The notes beneath the pieces are model-generated. The model saw only the letters and a list, made by a program, of their open reading frames with translations, was not told the origin of the DNA and searched no databases. A stretch of 64,000 bases of DNA from Gemmatimonadota bacterium (lineage in GTDB: Bacteria > JAAXHH01), in assembly GCA_026705925.1 (NCBI GenBank), contig JAPOZT010000026.1, positions 62,001 to 126,000 on the forward strand, given 5' to 3'. This document shows positions 55,140 through 63,761 of the stretch, one piece after another (position 1 is the first letter of the stretch; each line of letters starts with the position of its first letter). The position numbers were made by a program, and so were the translations under genes.

Positions 55140-56441
55140 TCAGGTCCGCAGGCAGGCGGCCAGGCGCTCGAGCGCTTCGATACAGAACGCGGTGGTCACG
55201 GCTTCGGAACCATGGCCAATTTGTCCTACCGCGCCGAACTTCAGCATCTGGTCGCCAAAGGCGAGCAGTTCCGGCCAGCTGCCGTCCTCGCGCTGCGCGC
55301 TCATGATGCTCCTCAAAGGCCGCTTCACGTCGGTTCTTTCAAGGCATTCGACGTCGCTGAGCGTCGACATGGCCTGGGCGGTCTGAAGGACGTTGCCGAA
55401 ACCTCCCTCGTCGTCCATCAAGTCCAGGACACGATCCGCGAGGACCGGGCGAAGCCGGTCCATGGCGGGGCTCACGCGTCTCACGGCTCGGGCGACCGCA
55501 TAGCAGATCGAAATCTCGTCAGGGTACCACTTGGACGCGTCCTTGAGATTGCCTTCTGTGATCAGTGCCTCCAGCCATTGCTGGGCATCCCTGGTTTCCG
55601 GGCAGTCGCCGAACCAGGCGATGACGTTCGCATTGACCACGGGGTCGGCTTCGATACGAAATCGTGACACGACGTCGGGTTCGTTGCCCTCCAGCATCCA
55701 GGTCGTAAAGCGGCCTGCCCCGTCGCGGTTCGCCAGTATCCTCGGAACGTTTCTCCCCAACAGAATCCAGGGGTGCGATCCGATCACCAGGGAACATAGC
55801 GCGGTGCTGTCGAGATCCAGGGGCAGATGGCGGTAATAGCGCCAGAAACCGGGATATTCGATGGTGTCGGCCAGATAGGCCCTGGTCGCGGCGCAGATGG
55901 ATCTGGCCTTCGCTTCCCGGCAACTTTCCAGGGCAAGGGCGCAGAACGCCGAAATGAAGGGAGGCCTTTCGAAATGCCGCGGCACCTTCGGGTCGGCCAC
56001 GTTGAACCGGATGCAGTGCCAGGCGCCGTGCTCGTCTATCGTCGACTCCAGAAAATCAAGGCCACGGCGGACGCTTTCTGTGCCCGCCTCCGCGAGGACC
56101 TCGGCCCCGGCATCGCTATCGGGGACGCGCCCCGCCCCGTCACCCGGTGGACGAAGGGGCGGCGCGGGATCGTACATGGTCTTGCGAAGAAACGCGAGGG
56201 ACGACGCGCCGGTTCGCGCCTCCTCCCGTTCCTCCCGGGTGTACCGGCCGCGCGGTGGCAGGACGATGTGGGTCGCGCCGACGGTTTCTTCGTGCACGTG
56301 AACCTCGTGGTCTTCAGCCATCGTCACGCCCAGTTCCTGCTCGATGGTTTCTTTGGGCCTGGCAAGGAGACGTGTCCGCAAGTCGTCGTCGTCGCCCGCT
56401 CTCATGATAAGCAAATCGGCCGCGTTGGGGGACTTCTTCAT
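55140..56441 (-). CDS. NHLP-leader domain fused to a squalene-cyclase-like toroid protein
   Basis: ATG 56441 sits nine bases after GGAG and gives 433 residues. Residues 1-79 read like a second NHLP leader: 'DLRTRLLARPKETIEQELGVTMAEDHEVHVHEE', 'THIVLPP' and 'YTREEREEARTGA', aligning with the precursor at every block and ending near a Gly-Ala. Residues 120-433 fit the alpha/alpha-toroid of squalene cyclases and prenyltransferases, with a DLDSTA block at 209-214 (close to the class II DxDD motif, one Asp changed to Ser), and a QW-like 'AQREDGSWP' at 382-390. It may be a leader-guided enzyme, or an oversized substrate that the C39 transporter would cut. It lies 114 bp upstream of the AlkB-GlnE gene. 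Confidence 0.75.
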   Translation of the reverse strand: MKKSPNAADLLIMRAGDDDDLRTRLLARPKETIEQELGVTMAEDHEVHVHEETVGATHIVLPPRGRYTREEREEARTGASSLAFLRKTMYDPAPPLRPPGDGAGRVPDSDAGAEVLAEAGTESVRRGLDFLESTIDEHGAWHCIRFNVADPKVPRHFERPPFISAFCALALESCREAKARSICAATRAYLADTIEYPGFWRYYRHLPLDLDSTALCSLVIGSHPWILLGRNVPRILANRDGAGRFTTWMLEGNEPDVVSRFRIEADPVVNANVIAWFGDCPETRDAQQWLEALITEGNLKDASKWYPDEISICYAVARAVRRVSPAMDRLRPVLADRVLDLMDDEGGFGNVLQTAQAMSTLSDVECLERTDVKRPLRSIMSAQREDGSWPELLAFGDQMLKFGAVGQIGHGSEAVTTAFCIEALERLAACLRT

Positions 56442-56515
56442 GAACATCTGCTCCGTTTAACGGCTCCGTCCGCCGCCTATCCGTACGTCACACATCGGTC
56501 CGCCGACTATCCGGA

Positions 56516-59467
56516 TCAGGCGATTTGCCGCCTGATCAGTTCCCTGAACTCCCCGTCGGTCTCCTTCAGTTCGTTGAAGGAGCCGCTTTGCACGACCTTG
56601 CCGGCTTTCAGCACGTAGATGCGGTCGGCCTGCTCGAGCGTGGACAGGCGATGGGCGATGACGAGGCGGGTGGAAGTCATGGCGGCCAGGTTCCGCATCA
56701 CGCTGGCCTGGTTCTCGTTGTCCAGCCAGTTCGTCGCCTCGTCGAACAACATGATACGCGGGCTGCCAATCACCGAGCGGGCGATCGTGATGCGCTGGCT
56801 CTCGCCGCCCGAAAGGACGGAACCGCTGGTGCCCACCATGGTCATCATCCCCATGGGCATGGCCTTGATCTGGTCCTCAACCTCCGCGATCCGGACCGCC
56901 TCCCATACTTCGTCGGTCGACACGCCTTCATAGTGGCTTACGAGGTTGTCCCAGAGATCCTGTGGATGGAGCCCGACCGACTGGGGCACCGCACCGATCT
57001 TGCGGCGTACCTGTTTCAGATTCAGGTGCCTCAGGTCGCGCCCGTCGTAATATACCGCCCCGGCCGTCGGCCAGTCGATGCCGAGTGCTAGCCGGAACAG
57101 GGTGCTCTTGCCGGCGCCGGATTCCCCGGCGATTGCGACGAATTCGCCGGGATAGGCGCGAATCGTGACGTCGTCGAGGATCAGCGGTCCGTCGGCGTCG
57201 TAGCGGAAGGAAACATGGTCGAACAGGATGTCCCCACCCAGGTATTCGACCGGTTCGCCTTCCGTTCCCGTCTCGGGCGCCGCCGAAAGCAGGGGGCGCA
57301 TCTGTTCGAAGGCCGGCAACATGGAGGCCAGCGCGCCGATGGACTCGCCGAGCCGGGCGATGGTGGACTGAAACACAATGAAGACCGTGTAGACGACGAG
57401 AAAATCGCCGACCGGCATGTTGCGGTCTCCCGCCTCCATCACCGTGAACAGGAGCACGCCGGCGGCAAGGAAAGGCAGTGCGGCGCCGAATGCCCGAGAA
57501 TGCCCCTCCAGTGCGCCCAGATCGATCTCCGCGCGCTTCTGTGCACGATAGTCCCTCGCCCAGATGGCGTAAGCCGATCCTTCCGCGTTATCCATGCGCA
57601 GCTTGGAAATGCCCCCCACGATCTGGAAAAGCCGGCCGGCCACGCGCCGGGCCGACCTGATCATCCACCCGTATGGAGAGATCTGGCGCAACCCGAGCAC
57701 CAGGGTGACCAGCAGCGAAACCAGGCTGAAGAGCAGGGTGACGACCCCGAGGGTGGCGTCGTAGAAGAAGATGACGCCGAAAACCGGAAGCAGGAATACC
57801 AGCGACAGGAAACAGTTGGCGACGACCCCCCGCAAGCCGTCGCGGAGTTGCTGAAAGGTCATGCCCGACATGGCCAGGTCGCCGGCCGGATTGCGGTGCA
57901 GCATGCCGGGTGGAAGACGCATGAGACGGTCCCAGAAGGCGGCTTCGACCCGGGAGGCCGAGCGCCCCTCCAGCCGCATCATCGCCATGTTCTGGAGGAG
58001 GTGCAGCATTGCGCCGAGCAGGCCGAAGGCCGCAATCGCCACGGCGACGGCGTATAGCATTCCCGCGCTTCCGCCCGTCGTGATGTGGTTCGCTACGTAC
58101 CCGAGGGCGAGCGCCGGCAGCAGCCTGATCACGCCGTATGGCAGCCCGGCGATCACCATCCGCGCCCAGTCCGAGGCCGATCCGCGCAGGGCGATGCCCA
58201 GCAGGTCCGCCGGTTTCACACCCCTCGCGGGCAGGGGCTGATAGAACATCCAGGCCTCTTCCGCCAGCGCGTCCGAACCGGCCAGGCGGGCCGCCGAGAC
58301 CCGTGTGCGGCGATTGCCGGCCGGGTCGATCTGCCGGTACCGCCCGAACATGCCGGGCAGCAGCGCCACGGGCCGCCCATCGTCGGCGCGATAGGCCAGC
58401 AGCGCGTTGCTGTCGCCGTGCCACCAGCGGTCATCGGCGTTGAAACGCACGCGCCGGGCGCGCACGCCCGATGCGTCGAGAATGTCCACGAGGCCGACGG
58501 GCGCTTCGGACTGACCAGATCGCACCGGGATTTTGAAATCAATGCCCTCATGGCGGCCGATGAGGTGCAGGGCATCTGACAGGGCCGTATCCTCGACACC
58601 GGCGTCCCGGTCGATCGGAAGGTCGTAGATATTGTAGAGCCGCTGCCGCGCGGTTTTCTCGGCCGTTCGGCGGCTTGCCGTCCGCGCCCGTTCGAGATTG
58701 ACGGCATCGACCACGACCAGCCGGCGGTTCAGGCGCTCCAGGGTGAATGCGACCGCGTGGAACGAGGCGAGTGCCGCCAGCAGCCTGCCCTGCCGGGCCA
58801 GTGTCTCCGTCGACTGGCCGGTCAACGTCGCCTCGTCGACCAGGGTGAGCCAGCTCGTCCGGGCCAGCGGGATGACCGTCTCGTGGTGGCTGCCCGTCTC
58901 GGTTAGTTCCGCCGTGTCGACGATCCCCATGAACAGGCCCGCGCCGGACGGCGGTTCGGAGACCCACACCACGCCGCGACGGACGGACAGCGTACAGGGC
59001 GCCAGCGTCTGCGTCAGACCGGGTTCGGCCAGCGCGGTCGGACGGGGAGGAGGGACGGCGAAACGCGCCAGCGTCTCCGTGATGGCGGTCAGCCACGTAT
59101 CGGTCTGCTCGGCCAGTTCCACTGGATCCACCCGGGACAGCAGGGATGCCGGCAGGCGTTTGAGCAGGGTGCCCGGCATTCCCCTGGCGATGATACTGAG
59201 CGTGGTGTCCGCCTCATTGTCCAACCGGTACGCCGCGACCCCCGGCAGCAGCCAGCCCGATTCCCGGCGCAGCAAGTGCTGCGGCGCCGCCTGCTCCGTC
59301 CCGCTTTTAAGTTCGACCAGGAACAGATTGACGACGCCCTGATCGATGAACCAGACGCTGTCCGGATCGTCGAGGTTGACGGGCAGATTGCCCGCGCAGG
59401 GCACGGATTCGCCGAAGCGATCGGCGAGTTCGGCCAATGGCGAGTATTTGGGTTCGTTGGGCTGCAT
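56516..59467 (-). CDS. NHLM-type bacteriocin ABC transporter (membrane + ATPase)
   Basis: The 983-residue protein has a long N-terminal region of about 380 residues before the membrane part, as in NHLM ABC exporters; it begins with a beta-rich block 'SVWFIDQGVVNLFLVELKSG' like a cyclic-nucleotide-binding fold. The membrane domain spans about 400-680 and the ATPase follows with Walker A 'GESGAGKSTLFRL', signature 'LSGGESQRITIARSV' and Walker B 'RIMLFDEATNWLDNENQ'. It likely pairs with the C39 transporter to export the peptide. Its start overlaps the C39 transporter's stop by one base (TGATG), so it is in the same operon. Confidence 0.92.
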   Translation of the reverse strand: MQPNEPKYSPLAELADRFGESVPCAGNLPVNLDDPDSVWFIDQGVVNLFLVELKSGTEQAAPQHLLRRESGWLLPGVAAYRLDNEADTTLSIIARGMPGTLLKRLPASLLSRVDPVELAEQTDTWLTAITETLARFAVPPPRPTALAEPGLTQTLAPCTLSVRRGVVWVSEPPSGAGLFMGIVDTAELTETGSHHETVIPLARTSWLTLVDEATLTGQSTETLARQGRLLAALASFHAVAFTLERLNRRLVVVDAVNLERARTASRRTAEKTARQRLYNIYDLPIDRDAGVEDTALSDALHLIGRHEGIDFKIPVRSGQSEAPVGLVDILDASGVRARRVRFNADDRWWHGDSNALLAYRADDGRPVALLPGMFGRYRQIDPAGNRRTRVSAARLAGSDALAEEAWMFYQPLPARGVKPADLLGIALRGSASDWARMVIAGLPYGVIRLLPALALGYVANHITTGGSAGMLYAVAVAIAAFGLLGAMLHLLQNMAMMRLEGRSASRVEAAFWDRLMRLPPGMLHRNPAGDLAMSGMTFQQLRDGLRGVVANCFLSLVFLLPVFGVIFFYDATLGVVTLLFSLVSLLVTLVLGLRQISPYGWMIRSARRVAGRLFQIVGGISKLRMDNAEGSAYAIWARDYRAQKRAEIDLGALEGHSRAFGAALPFLAAGVLLFTVMEAGDRNMPVGDFLVVYTVFIVFQSTIARLGESIGALASMLPAFEQMRPLLSAAPETGTEGEPVEYLGGDILFDHVSFRYDADGPLILDDVTIRAYPGEFVAIAGESGAGKSTLFRLALGIDWPTAGAVYYDGRDLRHLNLKQVRRKIGAVPQSVGLHPQDLWDNLVSHYEGVSTDEVWEAVRIAEVEDQIKAMPMGMMTMVGTSGSVLSGGESQRITIARSVIGSPRIMLFDEATNWLDNENQASVMRNLAAMTSTRLVIAHRLSTLEQADRIYVLKAGKVVQSGSFNELKETDGEFRELIRRQIA

Positions 59468-61677
59468 CAGTTCGACCTGACCAGTTTATAGTACGCGCCG
59501 TCTTGGTCGGCGATCAACTCGTCGTGCGTACCCCGTTGTACCGTAATGCCCTGGTCAAGTACGATGATCTCATCGCAGTCCCTCACGGTACTCAGGCGGT
59601 GCGCCACGATCAGGCAGGTGACCCCACGCCGCCGCAGCGCGTCATCTACGAATTCCTCCGTGGCCGCATCGAGGGCGCTGGTGGCCTCGTCCAGGATGAG
59701 CACGGTAGGGTTGCCCACGAGCGCGCGGGCGATTTCCAGCCGCTGGCGCTGGCCGCCGCTGAAGTTCGTCCCGCCTTCTTCGACAAGCGTCGCATAGCCG
59801 TGGGGCCTGAGCAGGACTTCGTCGTGAATCTGGGCATCCCGTGTCGCGGCGAAAAGGACTTCGTCCGGGATGGCCGGGTTCCACAGCGTGATATTGTCGC
59901 GCAGGGTCGCGGAAAAGAGCACGATCTCCTGGTCCACCATGGAGATGGACTGCCGCAGCACTTCCTCGGGGATCTGATCGCGCAAATGGTCGTCAAACAT
60001 GATCTCGCCCGACCAGGGCTGGTATACCCCCGAGACCAGCCGCGCGAGGGTCGATTTGCCGGAACCGCTGGGACCGACCACGGCGATCCGCTGGCCCGGC
60101 TTGATCACGAGGTTGAAATCCTTGATCAGGGGCGGCCGGCTGCGGTTGTAACCGAAGGTGACGCCACGCAGTTCCAACTGGCCGGCGAGCTGGAGCCGGC
60201 CGTTGAATGTGTGGATCGCGTCCGATTCCGGGTTTCTGCGGCGAAAGACCGGATCCTCATCGGTTCTGGAAATGTCCTCGAGCCGCTGCAGATCGGTTTC
60301 GAGGGCCTGGCGGTTTTCGGCGAACTCCAGGAAGCGCTCGACGGGGGCCAGGAACATCTCCGCCAGAATGAAGAATCCCACCAGCATGCCCAGCGACATT
60401 TCTCCCTGCATGACCATCATGCCGCCGATGCCCAGGATCGCCGCACTGCGCAGCGCGTCGACCAACCCCGGCAGCGATGCGTTGACGGAGCCCAGTTCCG
60501 AATACAATTGCCGTGCGCGCAACTCCCGGGCCTGTTGCCCGCTCCATCGCGAGAAAAACCGGTCATCCGCGCCCGTCATCCGCAGATTGTCGGCGTGGCT
60601 CAGCATCTGCATGCCGAGACCGATCAGCAACCCCTGCTCCCGTCGCATCGTCTGACTGCGGACGGCTCTGAGGTTGTTGAGAAAACGGGCCAGCGCCGCG
60701 TGCAGCAGCGCCAGCATGATTACGATCAGCGTGAGTACGGTGTCGAAGGCGAACATCGCAACGAGGAACACCGCGCTCATGGCCATGTCGATCACGAGCA
60801 CCAGGAACTGGTCCGCCAGGTTTTTGGCGATTCGGTCGGTGGACGACACCCGGTCCGTGACGTCGCCGGCCAGCCTGTTTTCAAAGAACTCCACCGGCAG
60901 ACGAAGCAGCCGTGACATCCCGTTGCTGTAGCCGGCTACCGATACCCGGACCGCGAGCCGCTTGAGGAACCGGTTCTTGAGCATGGACAGGACATACACC
61001 AGGATCCCTCCGCCCAGCAAGGCGGTTACCAATCCGCCCCAGGTCCCGTGCTTGGCCATGACGTCGTCGACGAAAACGCCGAGTGATGCCGGGATGACCA
61101 GGGTCAACATCGTCAGCATGAGTCCGCAGGCCACCACGCCGGTCAGCAGGCGCCATGACCCGGCGATCAGGCCGTTCAGCTGCCTGAACAGGTCGGGTTG
61201 CTCGCCGCCGGGCGTGAAGTCCTCCCCGCGCTTGAAGCGTAGCGCAATGCCGCTGTAGCTCTTCTCGAACTCTTCGGCGGTGACCCTGCGCCGACCCGTG
61301 GAAGGGTCGTTGAGATAGTAGTAACGGCTGTCGATGCCTTCGAGGACGAGGAAATGGCTGAACTGCCAGAACAGCACCAGCGGAAATTCCAGCATTTTCA
61401 GTTGCTCGGCGCGCACGCTGAGGCCGTTACACTCGAGACCGTAGTGCCGGGAGGCGCGCAGGATGCTCGCGGCACTGCTTCCGTCCCGGCTCACCTCGCA
61501 TTTTTCCCGCAGTTCGGTGAGCGGCACCCATTTCCCGAAATATCCCAGTACGATGCCGAGACAGGCCGCGCCGCACTCCGATGCGTGCATCTGCAGCAGA
61601 ACGGGCGTGGATATCCGCTGCGCCGAGTCGTCCGCGGCTTTCTTGTTGCCTGCTTGTTTGTTCGTGCTCACCGTCAT
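59467..61677 (-). CDS. NHLM-type ABC transporter with C39 peptidase domain
   Basis: The 736-residue protein starts with a C39 peptidase domain: oxyanion Gln29, Cys35 in 'HASECGAACLG', His108 in 'QFSHFLVLEG' and Asp124 in 'YLNDPSTG', the catalytic set that cuts leaders after a double-Gly-type site. A membrane domain (about 160-450) and an ATPase with Walker A 'GPSGSGKSTLARL', 'FSGGQRQRLEIARAL' and Walker B 'VLILDEATSALDAATEE' follow. It should cut and export the modified core from the precursor. It is followed by the second ABC gene with a one-base overlap. Confidence 0.94.
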   Translation of the reverse strand: MTVSTNKQAGNKKAADDSAQRISTPVLLQMHASECGAACLGIVLGYFGKWVPLTELREKCEVSRDGSSAASILRASRHYGLECNGLSVRAEQLKMLEFPLVLFWQFSHFLVLEGIDSRYYYLNDPSTGRRRVTAEEFEKSYSGIALRFKRGEDFTPGGEQPDLFRQLNGLIAGSWRLLTGVVACGLMLTMLTLVIPASLGVFVDDVMAKHGTWGGLVTALLGGGILVYVLSMLKNRFLKRLAVRVSVAGYSNGMSRLLRLPVEFFENRLAGDVTDRVSSTDRIAKNLADQFLVLVIDMAMSAVFLVAMFAFDTVLTLIVIMLALLHAALARFLNNLRAVRSQTMRREQGLLIGLGMQMLSHADNLRMTGADDRFFSRWSGQQARELRARQLYSELGSVNASLPGLVDALRSAAILGIGGMMVMQGEMSLGMLVGFFILAEMFLAPVERFLEFAENRQALETDLQRLEDISRTDEDPVFRRRNPESDAIHTFNGRLQLAGQLELRGVTFGYNRSRPPLIKDFNLVIKPGQRIAVVGPSGSGKSTLARLVSGVYQPWSGEIMFDDHLRDQIPEEVLRQSISMVDQEIVLFSATLRDNITLWNPAIPDEVLFAATRDAQIHDEVLLRPHGYATLVEEGGTNFSGGQRQRLEIARALVGNPTVLILDEATSALDAATEEFVDDALRRRGVTCLIVAHRLSTVRDCDEIIVLDQGITVQRGTHDELIADQDGAYYKLVRSN

Positions 61678-61684
61678 CCTGCGG

Positions 61685-62242
61685 TCACCTCATGAGGAAC
61701 AGCCCGATCGGAGATTGCCTGCCCAGCTCGATGACGATCCGGCACTTCATGCCCGCCAGGGATTCCGGATCCCGGTCTTGCGGGAGTGTGGTCTCGAGCA
61801 CAATATCGATGCGGTGAACGGACACAGGCGCCGCGGTTTCAAACGCGGCCGGTCCACCCGAGACGGGTTCGGCGGCGATGGCCCTGACCGTTCCGCCGGG
61901 CGCGTATGTATCTCCATCCGCCGGCTCCGGCTCGATCAATACCGGCATCCCGGCCGCGATATCCGGCGCGATTTCGCTATTGATCCAGGCGAGGGCCTCC
62001 ACGGAGATGCCGCCGTCGGGAAGGGTTTCCCCTTGCTCCACGATGACGCCGTCCACCACGATACTGCGCGCCACGCTGCCGAAGAAAAACCACGCCAGGA
62101 GGGCACACAGAAAAACAGCGATCGCGGCAACCAGCAGCCGTTCCCGCGGCGTAGATATCGTCAGAAGCCGGTCGAGTTGCTCGCGGTCTTCCTTCGCCTC
62201 CGCAACGGTTTCATGAAATGAGTTCAGCAGATTGTTAAACAC
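61685..62242 (-). CDS. Short HlyD-like secretion adaptor
   Basis: The 185-residue protein has one membrane segment near residues 37-60 and a short beta region with 'RSIVVDGVIVEQGETLPDGG'. HlyD-type NHLM adaptors are usually about 400 residues with coiled-coil hairpins; these are absent here, so it cannot span the periplasm like classic adaptors. The start is GTG 62242 after AAGGAG but with a 14-base gap. It is seven bases upstream of the C39 transporter gene and is cotranscribed with it. Confidence 0.75.
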   Translation of the reverse strand: MFNNLLNSFHETVAEAKEDREQLDRLLTISTPRERLLVAAIAVFLCALLAWFFFGSVARSIVVDGVIVEQGETLPDGGISVEALAWINSEIAPDIAAGMPVLIEPEPADGDTYAPGGTVRAIAAEPVSGGPAAFETAAPVSVHRIDIVLETTLPQDRDPESLAGMKCRIVIELGRQSPIGLFLMR

Positions 62243-62480
62243 GGGCGTTTAATGGTCTCCTTATGGCAGTCGAGCCGGTTTGCGCGCTCACGAGTCGAGC
62301 GGGTTTGCACGCTCACGACAGGTTAACTCAACCAGTACGTTGCATATATTATGATATGTTATATGTTTCAAATCAAGAAATGTCACGATTCGGACGTCGC
62401 GGCACGCCGTTGCGCGGCGACAGTCCCGTCCTGTCCGAAGCCTGTTAGCCGGTCCGGGATCCAGCCTGGGACGGCGCCTG
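62243..62480. other. Intergenic 238 bp with an AT-rich promoter-like zone and tandem repeat
   Basis: Between the halogenase and the adaptor lies a two-copy 25-bp imperfect tandem repeat (62268-62317) and an AT-rich block at 62340-62380 that includes TTGAAA and TATATG/CATAAT-like words on the minus strand. This is a likely promoter for the transporter set, but no clean pair of boxes can be fixed. Confidence 0.5.
62268..62317. repeat. 25-bp imperfect tandem duplication
   Basis: Copies at 62268-62292 and 62293-62317 differ at two bases and lie upstream of the HlyD-like gene. Confidence 0.88.
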
Positions 62481-63761
62481 TCAGCCGGTCCAGCCCAGTC
62501 CCTGGGACATCTGGGCGTAGCTTGTAAGCGGCACCGCGCACATCCGGTCCCAGTCGGCTTTGTCGATGACCGGCCGGTTCAGCAGATCGAGCATTCCGTC
62601 GAATTTGCCGAGTGCATCGCAATCCACCGCATCGGGATCCATGGCCTTGCGGTGCCGGGGCCAGGCGCGGTCTCGCGCATGACGCCAGAATGCGGTGTCG
62701 TAAATCGAACCGCAGGAATAGTGCCAGCCGACGAACAGGCCGTAGCAGAGCATGTTGTTGATAAGAAACCGGTTGACCGCGGGCGCGTCGCGCTCGAGAT
62801 GCGCTGCCGGCCGGTTGAGGCGCGTGTGGAGCACCATCCCGACCTGCAGTTGGGCGGATACGATCGCCGTCGCCTCGAGGGGCTCCATGAAGGCCGCCGC
62901 GTTGCCGATGCGGGCCACGGCACCGTCGTAGATCCGGCGATGGACGAAGTTCGGAAAGGGGATGACGGCCCGTTGCTCGAATTCGGCCACTCCGTCGGAT
63001 TCCAGGAATGCGTCAAAGTCCGATTCGACTTCCGCGAGGTCGGTTACATCCCGGTTAAAGATGTACCCGTAGGACGTGTGCACCGTCAGCGGAATGACGA
63101 ATATCCACCCGTGCGGCCGGGCAACCGCCCGGGTGTAGGTATGTTGCAGCACCGGTCCGGTCCGTACGTCTTCGATGACCGCCGGGCAGCGCCGGATGAC
63201 GGCGGTATTCGTTGGGATGAAGGAAATGTCGATGTGCCGGTCGGGGTGAAGTTCCTTCGGAAACCCGCGGGCGTCGAAGACCAGGTCGTAGCGTTCCGGC
63301 ACCCGGCCCTCGAACTCCACCTTCGCGCCGTCCTCGACCCTGGTGACCTCTAGCACTTTCGCGTCGATGTGGTGCGCGCGTGAGCCTTCGCGCAGCAGGT
63401 CCGCCATCAGGTCGGCGGACAGGTGATAGGCGTAGGACACTTGCTGCGGGGTGAAGTAGTGGGTGAAATCGCGTTCGCGCCGGCCCCACCCCTCGAAGGC
63501 GACACCGTACTTGCGCGTTCCCTTCAGGCGCTGCTGGACGGTTTCATGGGGCAGCCTCGTAAGCTGCTGCAGTTCCTGCACCAGGCTCGGCCAGCTGCCT
63601 TCGCCCACCCCGATGACCGGAATGCGCGAGTCATAGATGTGGTGCAGCTCGTGGTCGCCGTCGGGGTGCAGACGCGTAACGCTGGCGGCCGCCAGGGATC
63701 CCGCGGTTCCCTGCCCGATCACCGCGATCTTCCGTAACGATTCCGCACCAGGCTGTATCAT
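62481..63761 (-). CDS. Flavin-dependent tryptophan-halogenase-like protein
   Basis: ATG 63761, six bases after AAAGGA, gives 426 residues. The FAD-binding GxGxxG is GQGTAG at 16-21, GEGSWPS (53-59) matches the GEATxPS block of halogenases, and Lys84 in 'TRKYGVAFEGW' aligns with the catalytic Lys that carries the hypohalous species. The WxWxIP motif reads GWIFVIP (218-224), with Phe in place of the second Trp, and the late block 'GNAAAFMEPLEATA' (286-299) keeps the Glu but has Ala for Ser after it. It is likely a halogenase or closely related flavin oxygenase acting on an indole. The substrate proposed is the Trp of the precursor core. The Phe change leaves room for hydroxylation instead. Confidence 0.8.
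   Translation of the reverse strand: MIQPGAESLRKIAVIGQGTAGSLAAASVTRLHPDGDHELHHIYDSRIPVIGVGEGSWPSLVQELQQLTRLPHETVQQRLKGTRKYGVAFEGWGRRERDFTHYFTPQQVSYAYHLSADLMADLLREGSRAHHIDAKVLEVTRVEDGAKVEFEGRVPERYDLVFDARGFPKELHPDRHIDISFIPTNTAVIRRCPAVIEDVRTGPVLQHTYTRAVARPHGWIFVIPLTVHTSYGYIFNRDVTDLAEVESDFDAFLESDGVAEFEQRAVIPFPNFVHRRIYDGAVARIGNAAAFMEPLEATAIVSAQLQVGMVLHTRLNRPAAHLERDAPAVNRFLINNMLCYGLFVGWHYSCGSIYDTAFWRHARDRAWPRHRKAMDPDAVDCDALGKFDGMLDLLNRPVIDKADWDRMCAVPLTSYAQMSQGLGWTG

Noticed and set aside
59437..60915. 492-residue open frame on the plus strand opposite the C39 transporter
   Set aside because: Composition is that of an antisense shadow, with no recognisable motif, while the minus strand has the full C39/ABC set.
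62263..62448. Second precursor gene upstream of the HlyD-like gene
   Set aside because: The short frame has no NHLP leader pattern and overlaps a tandem repeat and a likely promoter.
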